Part shown: positions 33,640 through 42,137 of the stretch, piece after piece | How positions within the stretch are numbered: the first letter of the stretch is position 1 | Layout: the number at the start of each line of letters is the position of its first letter | NCBI RefSeq assembly: GCF_937988725.1 | Contig: NZ_CALKHS010000008.1 | Span: forward strand, 205,726 to 269,725 | Direction: 5' to 3' | Length of the DNA stretch: 64,000 nt | Origin: an uncultured Castellaniella sp. | Lineage (GTDB): Bacteria; Pseudomonadota; Gammaproteobacteria; Burkholderiales; Burkholderiaceae_B | Position numbers and translations under genes: made by a program | Notes under the pieces: generated by a model | Seen by the model: only the letters and a program-made list of their open reading frames with translations | What the model was told of the DNA's origin: nothing | Database searches by the model: none

Positions 33640-35052
33640 TTATCCTTTGAGGGTTTGCTCGAGTACGTGAAGTGCGTGATTCAATTCAGTCTGTTTGCCC
33701 CGCAGATCGGTGATCTTGCGGACCGCGTGCAGCACGGTGGTGTGATCGCGTCCGCCGAACAGGTCGCCGATTTCCGGCAGGCTCTTCTGGGTCAGTTCCT
33801 TGGCCAGGTACATGGCGATCTGGCGCGGCAGCGCGATATTGGCGGGCCGGCGCTTCGAATACATGTCGGCGACCTTGATTTTATAGAAGTCGGCGACGGT
33901 TTTTTGGATGTTCTCCACCGTGATCTGGCTGTTGGATACCGACAGCAGATCCTTCAGGGCTTCCTTGCAGACTTCGACGGTCAGGACTTCGCGGCCGTGG
34001 AAGCGGGCGTAGGCGGAGACCTTGCGCAGGGCGCCTTCCAGTTCGCGCACGTTGCTGCGCAGGTGCTTGGCGATGAAGAAGGCGACTTCCTCGGGCATGG
34101 TGATGCCTTCGGTCTGGGCCTTGCGCAGCAGGATCGCCACGCGCATTTCCAGTTCGGGCGGCTCGATGGCGACCGTCAGCCCCGAATCGAAGCGCGAGAT
34201 CAGCCGGCTGTCGATGTTGGCCAGTTCCTTCGGGTAGGTGTCGGAGGTGATGATGATCTGCTTGCGCTGCGCCACCATGGCCTCGAAGGCGTAGAAGAAC
34301 TCTTCCTGGGTACGATTCTTGCCGGCGAAGAACTGGATGTCGTCGATCAGCAGCAGGTCCAGCGAATGGTAGTAGCGCTTGAAATCGTCGAAAGCCCGGC
34401 GCTGGTAGGCCTTGACCACGTCGGACACGTACTGGTCGGCGTGCACGTAGCGGATGCGCGGATTGTTGCCGCCGGCCAGCAGGGCGTTGCCGATGGCGTG
34501 GATCAGGTGGGTCTTGCCCAGGCCCACGCCGCCGTACAGGAACAGCGGGTTGTAGGAGACGCCGGGGTTTTCGGCGACCTGCAGCGCCGCCGCGCGCGCC
34601 AGCTGGTTGGCCTTGCCGATGACGAAGTTGTCGAAGGTCAGGTCCAGGTTCAGGCGCGACCGGTCTTTCATGGCCTCGTCGGCGGCGGCGTGGACTGGGG
34701 TCGGCGCCGCGGCGGGCGCGGCCGCCGGGCCGGACGAGCCATTGGCGGAGGCGGACGGCGCCGGCGGCACGCGCACGGCCGGAGCCGGCCGCGCCTGGCT
34801 GGCGTGGATTTCCAGCTGCACCTGCACCGCCTGGGAAAACCAGTCGCTGGCGAGCGTTTCGATGCGCGTGGAATAGTTCTTGCGCACCCAGTCGAGCTTC
34901 ATGCGATTGGGCGCGCCGAGCCTCAGGATCGCGAGTTCCTCGTCGTAGCCGAGGGGAACCAGGGGTTTGATCCAGGCGCTGATCTGTTGGGGGGGGAGTT
35001 CCTGTTCCAGCTGCTGGAGACAGGCCTGCCAGAATTCATTCATAGGGGTCAT
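33640..35052 (-). CDS. dnaA: Chromosomal replication initiator DnaA
   Basis: AAA+ initiator that binds DnaA boxes and opens oriC. It has 470 residues from MTPMNEFWQACLQQLEQELP; the ATG at 35043 (MNEFWQ) is the alternative that best matches relatives, while 35052 has a GAGG at suitable distance. Domain I is at about 1-85, a Pro/Ala-rich linker at about 100-140, and AAA+ motifs GGVGLGKTHLIHAIGN and LLIDDIQFFAGK follow. The DNA-binding helix-turn-helix contains GDLFGGRDHTTVLHAVRKI. A perfect DnaA box lies 38 bp upstream of the start, consistent with autoregulation. Confidence 0.97.
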   Translation of the reverse strand: MTPMNEFWQACLQQLEQELPPQQISAWIKPLVPLGYDEELAILRLGAPNRMKLDWVRKNYSTRIETLASDWFSQAVQVQLEIHASQARPAPAVRVPPAPSASANGSSGPAAAPAAAPTPVHAAADEAMKDRSRLNLDLTFDNFVIGKANQLARAAALQVAENPGVSYNPLFLYGGVGLGKTHLIHAIGNALLAGGNNPRIRYVHADQYVSDVVKAYQRRAFDDFKRYYHSLDLLLIDDIQFFAGKNRTQEEFFYAFEAMVAQRKQIIITSDTYPKELANIDSRLISRFDSGLTVAIEPPELEMRVAILLRKAQTEGITMPEEVAFFIAKHLRSNVRELEGALRKVSAYARFHGREVLTVEVCKEALKDLLSVSNSQITVENIQKTVADFYKIKVADMYSKRRPANIALPRQIAMYLAKELTQKSLPEIGDLFGGRDHTTVLHAVRKITDLRGKQTELNHALHVLEQTLKG

Positions 35053-35089
35053 CGTGCGAAACCTCGATTCTACCCTTTCCTGTGGTGAG

Positions 35090-35098
35090 TTATCCACA
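35090..35098 (+). promoter_or_regulatory. DnaA box upstream of dnaA
   Basis: TTATCCACA, perfect consensus, in the dnaA leader or promoter. It could mediate autorepression of dnaA or mark a secondary origin element. Only one perfect box was seen in this 240-bp intergenic region. Confidence 0.8.
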
Positions 35099-35147
35099 GA
35101 CCGTGCGGCGGCTTGCGCCGCGCAGCGGGGGATAAGTTCACAAGTGA

Positions 35148-35162
35148 TTGACGGCACGTCAA
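35148..35162. promoter_or_regulatory. Inverted repeat between dnaA and rpmH with a -35-like arm on each strand
   Basis: TTGACG-GCA-CGTCAA is a perfect 6-3-6 inverted repeat. Each arm reads TTGACG on its own strand, a five-of-six match to the -35 box, so back-to-back promoters for dnaA (minus) and rpmH (plus) could start here. The -10 boxes are weak (TGAAAT after 17 nt on the plus strand). The function is inferred. Confidence 0.4.
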
Positions 35163-35292
35163 AAATTTGTTGAAATAATGGGCTTTTCGATGCTTTGGGT
35201 GATATGGGTACGCGTGTGCCTGTGATGGCGCCCGGGCGATCGAGCCTTCAGTCACATAACCTCGCACAACCCCGAGCTCTTTTGGATTCGCC

Positions 35293-35427
35293 ATGAAACG
35301 CACTTTCCAGCCTTCTGTTACCCGCCGCAAGCGCACTCACGGGTTTCGTGTCCGCATGAAGACGCGTGCGGGCCGTGCCGTCCTCAGCGCCCGCCGCGCC
35401 AAGGGCCGCAAGCGCCTGGCCGTCTGA
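35293..35427 (+). CDS. rpmH: 50S ribosomal protein L34
   Basis: 44-residue very basic ribosomal protein, complete: it begins MKRTFQPSVTRRKRTHGFRV and ends KGRKRLAV. It has the standard bacterial length and is followed by rnpA, as in nearly all bacteria. It diverges from dnaA across a 240-bp intergenic region. Confidence 0.98.
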   Translation: MKRTFQPSVTRRKRTHGFRVRMKTRAGRAVLSARRAKGRKRLAV

Positions 35428-35474
35428 TCCGTCGTCCCCGCGCCGGTCTTTGGCCGGCTTCGGAATCGACCGCC

Positions 35475-35834
35475 ATGCCTACCGATTTCCCTTCGGCGGC
35501 CCGGCTGCATCGCCCCTCGGAATACGCGGCGGCCCTGAAGGGCCGGCGTATCGCCCGAGGGGCTTTGTTCATTGTCTCCGGTCCCCGGCAATCCGAACCG
35601 GGTCCCGCCCGCCTGGGGCTGGTCGTGCCCAAGCGCCACGCGCCCCTGGCCGTGACGCGCAATGCCATCAAGCGTGTCATCCGCGAGGCCTTTCGCCTGC
35701 GCCGGGCCGGTCTGCCCGATGGCGATCTGGTGTTCCGGCTGGTCAGCCGTCCCGCCCCCGCCAGCCTGACGGTCCTGAAGCGCCAGGTGCGAGAGGAAGC
35801 CGATGCCCTGCTGGGCAGGATCGCGAAATGTTGA
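35475..35834 (+). CDS. rnpA: Ribonuclease P protein component
   Basis: Protein subunit of RNase P, which matures the 5' ends of tRNAs. It has 119 residues and contains the RNR-type signature RNAIKRVIREAFRLRR (about 62-77), preceded by RLGLVVPKRHA. It lies between rpmH and yidD; its stop overlaps the yidD start by 7 nt. Confidence 0.96.
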   Translation: MPTDFPSAARLHRPSEYAAALKGRRIARGALFIVSGPRQSEPGPARLGLVVPKRHAPLAVTRNAIKRVIREAFRLRRAGLPDGDLVFRLVSRPAPASLTVLKRQVREEADALLGRIAKC

Positions 35835-36073
35835 TCCGGTCCTTGTTCATTGCGCCGATCCGCTTCTACCGGTATTTTCTGAGCCCGTGGGTGGGGCAGC
35901 AGTGCCGCTTCACGCCGACCTGCTCCGCCTATACGATCGAGGCCATCGAAGTCCATGGCGTCCCGCGCGGCATCTGGCTGGGCATGCGCCGCATCGCGCG
36001 CTGCCATCCCGGATGTCCGGGCGGACATGATCCGGTGCCGCCGGCGCGGTCCGCCGCAAGCGGTCACGGATGA
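35828..36073 (+). CDS. yidD: Membrane protein insertion efficiency factor YidD
   Basis: Small membrane-associated protein, 81 residues. The family pattern is complete: LIAPIRFYR-type start (here FIAPIRFYRYFLSPWVGQQC), then RFTPTCSAYTIEAIEVHG and CHPGCPGGHDPVP. It assists YidC-dependent insertion. It overlaps rnpA and precedes yidC. Confidence 0.95.
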   Translation: MLIRSLFIAPIRFYRYFLSPWVGQQCRFTPTCSAYTIEAIEVHGVPRGIWLGMRRIARCHPGCPGGHDPVPPARSAASGHG

Positions 36074-36172
36074 ATCAAAAAGGGCCCGGGGACGCATGAT
36101 CAAGTCCCTGTCAGCCACCCTACGTTAAACTGGTGAGCTTTTGCTCCCGACCCTATTCGAAAACAGGCGCCA

Positions 36173-37909
36173 ATGGACATTCGACGCACCATCCTCTGGA
36201 TGATCTTTTCTTTTTCGCTCCTGCTGTTGTGGAACAACTGGCAGGTGTATCAGGGTCAGCCGTCCCTGTTTTCCCTGACGCCGCCGGCTGCGGAAACGGC
36301 CAAGCCGACGGACAAGACCGCGTCGGCCGACCGGAAGGACGTGCCCGCCGCGGCCGCGCAGGGCTCGGCCTCGGGGCAGACCGCGGTTCCGGCGTCCGAC
36401 GCCGCGCCTGAAGGCAAGCCCGTGCACGTGAAGACCGGGGTGTACAACCTGACGTTCGACACGCTGGGGGCGCAACTGGTGCGCGCGGAACTCCTGGACT
36501 ACAAGAACCAGGAAGCCACCACGGGCATCATCCCCTGGTTCAAGGGGCTGATGGGGCACAAGCCGCCGCAGGACGCGGGCGATGCCATGTATCTGCTGAA
36601 CGACCAGCCGGGCGACATGTACGTGGCCCAGACCGGTCTGGTGGGCGCGCCGCAGGGGCAAAGCTATCCCACGCATCTGACGCCGTTCACGCTGGTCGGC
36701 GACGGCCCGGTGGTCAAGGGCGACACGACCGAGGTCTCGTTCGAGGCCACGGCCGGCCAGGTCCGGGTGGTCAAGACCTTCATCCTGTCGCACAACGGCT
36801 ATGACATCCGTGTGCGCAACGACATCACCAATCTGGGGGATCAGCCCGTCGATCCGTCGCTGTACCTGCAGCTGACGCGCGACGGCCACGAGCCTTCCAA
36901 CACGACGGGCTTCTACAGCACGTTCACCGGGCCGGTCGTCTATTCGGCGGAAGACAAGTTCCAGAAGGTGAAGTTCGAGGAAATCACCAAGAACAAGGCC
37001 AGCTACATCCAGCAGGCGGACAACGGCTGGGTCGGCATGGTGCAGCATTACTTCGCCACGGCCTGGGTGCCGCAGCAAGGGGTGGTCCGCACCAACCAGG
37101 CGCTGGCGCTGCCGGGCAATCTGTTCGCCATCCGCACGATCGAGTCCGTAGGCGCGATCGCCCCGGGGGCCAGCAAGTCGGTGGAGGCCCAGCTGTGGGT
37201 CGGTCCCCAGGACCAGCGTGCGATGAGCACGGTCGCGCCGGGGCTGGACCTGGTCGTGGACTACGGCTGGGTGACGATCATCGCCAAGCCGATGTTCAAG
37301 TTCATGATCTGGCTGCACGGCCTGGTGGGCAACTGGGGCTGGACGATCGTGCTGCTGACGCTGCTGATCAAGCTGGTGTTCTACCCGCTGTCGGCCGCCA
37401 GCTATCGCTCGATGGCCAAGATGAAGCTGGTCGCGCCGCGCATGAAGCACCTGAAGGAAAAGTTCGGCGACGACAAGGCGAAGCTGAACGCGGCCATGAT
37501 GGAGATGTACCGCACGGAAAAGATCAACCCGCTGGGCGGGTGTCTGCCGATGGTGGTGCAGATTCCGGTGTTCATCGCGCTGTACTGGGTGCTGCTGGGC
37601 AGCGTCGAAATGCGCGGCGCGCCGTGGCTGCTGTGGATCCACGACCTGTCGGTCAGCGATCCCTGGTTCATCCTGCCGGCCTTCATGATGCTGACGATGT
37701 TCCTGCAGATCAAGCTGAACCCGACGCCCCCGGATCCGACGCAGGCGAAGATCATGATGATCATGCCGCTGGTGTTCGGCGGGATGATGTTCCTGTTCCC
37801 GGCCGGCCTGGTGCTGTACTGGTGCGTGAACAACACGGTGTCGATCATTCAGCAGCGGGTGATCATGAATCGCCTGGATCGGGAAAAGGCGGCGTCGGCG
37901 TCCAGCTGA
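36173..37909 (+). CDS. yidC: Membrane protein insertase YidC
   Basis: Inserts and folds inner-membrane proteins, alone or with SecYEG. It has 578 residues. An N-terminal anchor (MDIRRTILWMIFSFSLLLLW) is followed by a Pro/Ala-rich linker and the large periplasmic domain (about 85-340). The conserved five-helix core follows, with LVGNWGWTIVLLTLLIKLVF, PLGGCLPMVVQIPVFIALYW and GLVLYWCVNNTVSIIQQ. It sits downstream of yidD and ends at a terminator before mnmE. Confidence 0.97.
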   Translation: MDIRRTILWMIFSFSLLLLWNNWQVYQGQPSLFSLTPPAAETAKPTDKTASADRKDVPAAAAQGSASGQTAVPASDAAPEGKPVHVKTGVYNLTFDTLGAQLVRAELLDYKNQEATTGIIPWFKGLMGHKPPQDAGDAMYLLNDQPGDMYVAQTGLVGAPQGQSYPTHLTPFTLVGDGPVVKGDTTEVSFEATAGQVRVVKTFILSHNGYDIRVRNDITNLGDQPVDPSLYLQLTRDGHEPSNTTGFYSTFTGPVVYSAEDKFQKVKFEEITKNKASYIQQADNGWVGMVQHYFATAWVPQQGVVRTNQALALPGNLFAIRTIESVGAIAPGASKSVEAQLWVGPQDQRAMSTVAPGLDLVVDYGWVTIIAKPMFKFMIWLHGLVGNWGWTIVLLTLLIKLVFYPLSAASYRSMAKMKLVAPRMKHLKEKFGDDKAKLNAAMMEMYRTEKINPLGGCLPMVVQIPVFIALYWVLLGSVEMRGAPWLLWIHDLSVSDPWFILPAFMMLTMFLQIKLNPTPPDPTQAKIMMIMPLVFGGMMFLFPAGLVLYWCVNNTVSIIQQRVIMNRLDREKAASASS

Positions 37910-37932
37910 GGCTCCGGGATGTTGATATGATG

Positions 37933-37961
37933 AAGCGGCGCTCTTTCGGGGCGCCGCTTTT
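37933..37961 (+). terminator. Rho-independent terminator after yidC
   Basis: Nine-bp stem AAGCGGCGC / GCGCCGCTT with a nine-nt loop followed by TTGTTTG, 24 bp after the yidC stop and 19 bp before mnmE. It likely reduces read-through into mnmE. Confidence 0.8.
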
Positions 37962-37979
37962 GTTTGGACTTCTATTTCT

Positions 37980-39377
37980 ATGAGCGCCTTTTCTTCCGAT
38001 CCCATCATCGCCATCGCCACCGCTCCCGGGCGGGGCGGGATCGGCGTGATCCGGGTATCGGGGCCGGATCTTCGCGCCTGGGCGGATGCCCTGTGCGGCC
38101 AGGCGCTGCGGCCCAGGCATGCGCACTATCTGCCGTTTCGCCATCGGGACGGAGACGTCATGGACGAAGGCCTGGCGCTGTTCTTTCCCGGCCCGCATTC
38201 CTATACGGGCGAGGACGTGCTGGAACTGCAGGGGCACGGCGGGCCGGCGGTCTTGCGACGGGTGCTGGACGATTGCCTGGCCCGGGGGGCGGGCATCGGC
38301 TTGCGCCTGGCGCAGCCGGGGGAATTCACGCAGCGGGCGTTTCTGAACGATAGGCTGGATCTGGCGCAGGCGGAAGCCGTGGCGGATCTGATCGAGGCCA
38401 GTTCCACGGCGGCGGCCCGCAGCGCGATGGCGTCGCTGTCGGGGGCGTTCTCGGCCGAGGTCGATGCGCTGAGCGAGCGCATCGTGCAGCTGCGCATGCT
38501 GGTCGAGGCGACGCTGGATTTCCCCGAGGAGGAAATCGACTTCCTGGAAAAGTACCAGGCGGCGGAGCGCCTGGACACGGTGACGGCGGCGCTGGATGGC
38601 GTGCTGCGCACCGCCCGGCAGGGAATGGTGCTGCGCGAGGGCCTGCACGTGGTGCTGGCGGGGCAGCCGAACGTGGGCAAGTCCAGTCTGCTGAACGCCC
38701 TGGCGGGCGAGGACGTCGCCATCGTGACGCCGATCGCCGGAACGACCCGCGACCGCGTGATCCAGCAGATCCACATCGACGGCATTCCGCTGCACATCGT
38801 GGACACGGCGGGGCTGCGCGACACCGACGACACGGTGGAGCGGATCGGCATCGAGCGCAGCTGGGCGGAGATCGCCCGCGCCCAGGTGATCCTGCATCTG
38901 CAGGATGCGCGGCATCCGGATGATCCCCTGGATGCGGAGATCGTGCGCCGCCTGCCGGCGGGAACGCCGGTGCTGCGGGTGCTGAACAAGGTTGATTTGC
39001 TGTCCGGCGGATCAGACCTGCGGGCAGCCCGTGGTGCGGACGACCAGGACATGCCGGCGGCATCCGAAGAAATTCAGGTGTCCGCCCGCACCGGCGCCGG
39101 CCTGGACGTCTTGCGCGCCCGCCTGCTGCGGATCGCCGGCTGGACGCCGGGGACGGAGTCCCCCTGGCTGGCGCGCGAACGTCACGTGCAGGCGCTGGAG
39201 GCCGCCCGCGAGCACCTGCTGCTGGCCCGCGAGCATGCCTCGCACAGCGATCAGGTGCTGGACCTGTTCGCCGAGGAACTGCGCCTGGCGCATGAGTCCC
39301 TGTGCGAGATCACGGGGCAGTTCACCAGCGACGACCTGCTGGGCGAGATCTTTTCCCGGTTTTGTATTGGGAAGTGA
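37980..39377 (+). CDS. mnmE: tRNA modification GTPase MnmE
   Basis: K+-activated GTPase that works with MnmG on wobble uridine modification. It has 465 residues. The N-terminal formyl-THF-binding domain begins SDPIIAIATAPGRGGIGVIR. G-domain motifs are AGQPNVGKSSLLNALAG, AGTTRD, DTAGL and NKVDL. The C-terminus is FCIGK with the conserved Cys. It has the classical rpmH-rnpA-yidD-yidC-mnmE order. Confidence 0.98.
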   Translation: MSAFSSDPIIAIATAPGRGGIGVIRVSGPDLRAWADALCGQALRPRHAHYLPFRHRDGDVMDEGLALFFPGPHSYTGEDVLELQGHGGPAVLRRVLDDCLARGAGIGLRLAQPGEFTQRAFLNDRLDLAQAEAVADLIEASSTAAARSAMASLSGAFSAEVDALSERIVQLRMLVEATLDFPEEEIDFLEKYQAAERLDTVTAALDGVLRTARQGMVLREGLHVVLAGQPNVGKSSLLNALAGEDVAIVTPIAGTTRDRVIQQIHIDGIPLHIVDTAGLRDTDDTVERIGIERSWAEIARAQVILHLQDARHPDDPLDAEIVRRLPAGTPVLRVLNKVDLLSGGSDLRAARGADDQDMPAASEEIQVSARTGAGLDVLRARLLRIAGWTPGTESPWLARERHVQALEAAREHLLLAREHASHSDQVLDLFAEELRLAHESLCEITGQFTSDDLLGEIFSRFCIGK

Positions 39378-39384
39378 AAGCCGC

Positions 39385-39678
39385 TTATTCCCCCACCACT
39401 TCCGTGTGCACGACTTCCGGCGCCTTGGCGAAATAGCCGCCGACGATGCCGCGCCAGGCCTGGAAGTCCTCGGATTCGCGGAAGTGCTTCATGTGGTCTT
39501 CCAGGGTCTGCCAGTGGATCTGCAGCACGTACTGTTCGGGATGCTCGATGACGTGGTGCAGTTCCAGGCGGTGAAAGCCCCGGGCCCGCTGGAACAGGGG
39601 CAGGGCTTTTCGTACGCCGGCTTCGAAGTCGGCCTGGGCGCCGGGCTTGACGGTGATGTGGGCCATTTCGCGGATCAT
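39385..39678 (-). CDS. Antibiotic biosynthesis monooxygenase (ABM) domain protein
   Basis: 97-residue dimeric alpha-beta barrel protein. It begins MIREMAHITVKPGAQADFEA and contains HVIEHPEQYVLQIHWQTLED, both typical of ABM-fold proteins. Family members include quinol monooxygenases, haem-degrading enzymes and proteins of unknown role, so no reaction is assigned. The start has an AGGAA SD sequence; an upstream ATG (39726) would add a His-rich 16-residue leader with no support. It is convergent with mnmE, 7 bp apart. Confidence 0.8.
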   Translation of the reverse strand: MIREMAHITVKPGAQADFEAGVRKALPLFQRARGFHRLELHHVIEHPEQYVLQIHWQTLEDHMKHFRESEDFQAWRGIVGGYFAKAPEVVHTEVVGE

Positions 39679-39795
39679 GTCGGGTTCCTGTGTGTGGGTT
39701 GAGTGACGATGCCCATGATTATGCACCGTGGGCGGCGAGTCCCGGCGGGCTGGCCGCGCCGGGACTCGCCTTCGGGGGCGGCTCAGCCGCCGGTC

Positions 39796-40911
39796 CTAGC
39801 GGCGCATGCGTTCCATGACTTCGTCGGCGATGGCCAGGCAGGACGTCAGCCCCGGCGATTCGATGCCGTACAGATTGATCAGGCCGGACACGCCGTGCGC
39901 CGAGGCGTCCTGGATCATGAAATCCGCATCGTGGCCGTCCAGGGCCGCCAGCTTGGGCCGGATGCCGGCGTAGCTGGGCTGCAGGGCGTGGTCGGGCAGG
40001 TCCGGCCAGTAGCGGCGGATGGCCGCGTAAAAGCCGTCGGCCCGGGCGGGATCCACGGCGTAGTCGATGGCGTCCACCCACTCCACGTCGGGGCCGAAGC
40101 GGGCCTGGCCGGCGAGATCCAGCGTCAGGTGCACGCCCAGGCCGCCGGGCTCGGGCACCGGGTAGATCAGGCGGGAAAACGGCGATTTTCCCGACAGGGC
40201 GTAGTAGTTGCCCTTGGCGTAGCGGCCTGCGGGAATGCTGGCGGGCGGGATACCCTGGATGCGGGCGGCCAGCTCCTGGGCGTGCAGGCCGGCGCAGTTG
40301 ACGACCCGGCGCCCGATGATGTCCATGGGCTCGTCGCCGCCGACGTGCAGCAGGATGCCCGCGTCCGGGCCGCCCAGCACGGCGCCGCCCAGGACCGGGG
40401 CGCGCAGCGCCAGCAGGCCGCCGGCGTTTTCCAGGTCTCCCTGCAGCGCCAGCATCAGGCCGTGGCTGTCGATGATGCCGGTCGACGGTGATTCCAGCGC
40501 GGCCACGCACTGCAGGTCCGGTTCGCGGGCCCGCGCCTGGCGGCGGTCCAGCCAGCGCAGGTCGTCCACGCCGTTGGCCGCCGCGGCGGCGGCGATCCGG
40601 CGCAGGCGGTCCTGCTGCCCTTCCTGGGTGGCGACGATCAGTTTGCCGCAGCGCTGGTGCGCGACGCCATGCGATGCGCAATAGTCGTACAGAGACTTGC
40701 GGCCCTGCACGCACAGCCGGGCCTTCAGCGATCCTTGCGGATAGTAGATGCCGGCGTGGATGACCTCGCTGTTGCGCGAACTGGTGGCGGTGCCGATGGC
40801 CGGTTCGGCCTCGACGACCAGGGTTTCCAGGCCGGCCTGCGCGCAGGCGCGCGCCACGGCCAGGCCGACGACGCCGGCTCCGATGATGATGCAGTCCAGG
40901 GATTCAGTCAT
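39796..40911 (-). CDS. FAD-dependent oxidoreductase, L-2-hydroxyglutarate oxidase-like
   Basis: 371 residues, DAO/glycine-oxidase fold. The FAD motif is CIIIGAGVVGLAVARACAQA with VVEAE at the end of the second strand. SSRNSEVIHAGIYYPQGSLK and the C-terminal GIRPKLAALDGHDADFMIQD and LINLYGIESPGLTSCLAIA segments match L-2-hydroxyglutarate dehydrogenase/oxidase relatives. Substrate specificity is inferred. The start MTESLDCIIIGAGV is chosen from the FAD motif position. It stands divergent from ohrR. Confidence 0.82.
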   Translation of the reverse strand: MTESLDCIIIGAGVVGLAVARACAQAGLETLVVEAEPAIGTATSSRNSEVIHAGIYYPQGSLKARLCVQGRKSLYDYCASHGVAHQRCGKLIVATQEGQQDRLRRIAAAAAANGVDDLRWLDRRQARAREPDLQCVAALESPSTGIIDSHGLMLALQGDLENAGGLLALRAPVLGGAVLGGPDAGILLHVGGDEPMDIIGRRVVNCAGLHAQELAARIQGIPPASIPAGRYAKGNYYALSGKSPFSRLIYPVPEPGGLGVHLTLDLAGQARFGPDVEWVDAIDYAVDPARADGFYAAIRRYWPDLPDHALQPSYAGIRPKLAALDGHDADFMIQDASAHGVSGLINLYGIESPGLTSCLAIADEVMERMRR

Positions 40912-40989
40912 GGGACATGTCTTGCGATGGTCGGGCGGATACTGTAGCGCAGACGGCCGAGCCGTTGATGCGGGGCGGGTCGTTCGCTT

Positions 40990-41002
40990 GCTATTAAATA
41001 GC
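40990..41002. promoter_or_regulatory. Candidate OhrR operator
   Basis: GCTATTAAATAGC, a palindrome apart from its centre base, lies 21-33 bp upstream of the ohrR start. OhrR regulators bind AT-centred palindromes of this kind near their own promoters. No similar sequence was seen before ohr. Confidence 0.5.
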
Positions 41003-41023
41003 ACACGATTTAACATGCGGGAT

Positions 41024-41518
41024 ATGGAGCTTCATGAACCCACGACGGCAGCGGAAGGATCTTCCCGGCATCTCACCCTGGATGCCCAGTTGTGCTTCGC
41101 CCTGTATTCCGCGCAACTGGCCATGGGCAAGATCTATCGTCGCCAGCTGGCCGGATTGGGCCTGACCTATCCGCAGTATCTGGTCATGCTGGTATTGTGG
41201 GAAACCGATGGCCTGACGGTCTCGGCGCTGGGCGATCGCCTGTACCTGGATTCCGCCACGCTGACGCCGCTGTTGAAGCGCTTGCAGGCATTGGGCTTGC
41301 TGCGCCGGGACCGCGCGCAGGCGGATCAGCGCCAGGTGCTGGTTTCGCTGACCCCTGCGGGGCGGGCCTTGCGCCGCAGGGCCGAAGGCGTGCCTCAGGA
41401 AGTATTGTGCGCCACGGGCTGCACGCCTGCCCAGGCCCGTGTGCTGAAAGCCGATCTGGAAGAATTGCGGGCGCACCTGCAGGGTGCCGCCGCTGTGGAA
41501 CACCCGGCGAAACAGTGA
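41024..41518 (+). CDS. ohrR: Organic-hydroperoxide-sensing MarR-family repressor OhrR
   Basis: 164 residues. The sensing cysteine is Cys24 in the segment LTLDAQLCFALYSAQLAMGK, which is diagnostic for OhrR; oxidation of this residue releases DNA. The winged helix includes LTYPQYLVMLVLWETDGLTV and LYLDSATLTPLLKRLQALGL. The start MELHEP has GCGGGAT before it; MRDMEL at 41015 is an alternative. It is followed 125 bp later by ohr on the same strand. Confidence 0.92.
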   Translation: MELHEPTTAAEGSSRHLTLDAQLCFALYSAQLAMGKIYRRQLAGLGLTYPQYLVMLVLWETDGLTVSALGDRLYLDSATLTPLLKRLQALGLLRRDRAQADQRQVLVSLTPAGRALRRRAEGVPQEVLCATGCTPAQARVLKADLEELRAHLQGAAAVEHPAKQ

Positions 41519-41643
41519 TGGGCCGCGGCCAGGCAGCGCGTCTGCCGGGCCGTCGGCGCCGATCGATTCGCTTCGCCGTCAGGAAAGCCGCCGTTCGTGG
41601 TGCCGAGGCTTTCCTTCCGAACCGCGCCACCAGGAGTCCAACC

Positions 41644-42069
<426 letters not shown>

Positions 42070-42074
42070 GCGCT

Positions 42075-42096
42075 CCGGGCGCCGGCCGGCGCCCGG
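42075..42096. terminator. Perfect 22-bp GC palindrome after ohr
   Basis: CCGGGCGCCGG followed immediately by its exact complement, five bases after the ohr stop. It would form a very stable hairpin in RNA but lacks a T run, so it may act as a 3'-end stabiliser or Rho-assisted terminator. Confidence 0.5.
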
Positions 42097-42137
42097 GATC
42101 CGGGGTCCGGCTGCGACGCGGCCAAAGGGGGGTGCAA

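Noticed and set aside
35070..35336. 88-codon minus-strand frame over the dnaA-rpmH intergenic region and rpmH start
   Set aside because: Overlaps rpmH antisense and the DnaA box; no family resemblance.
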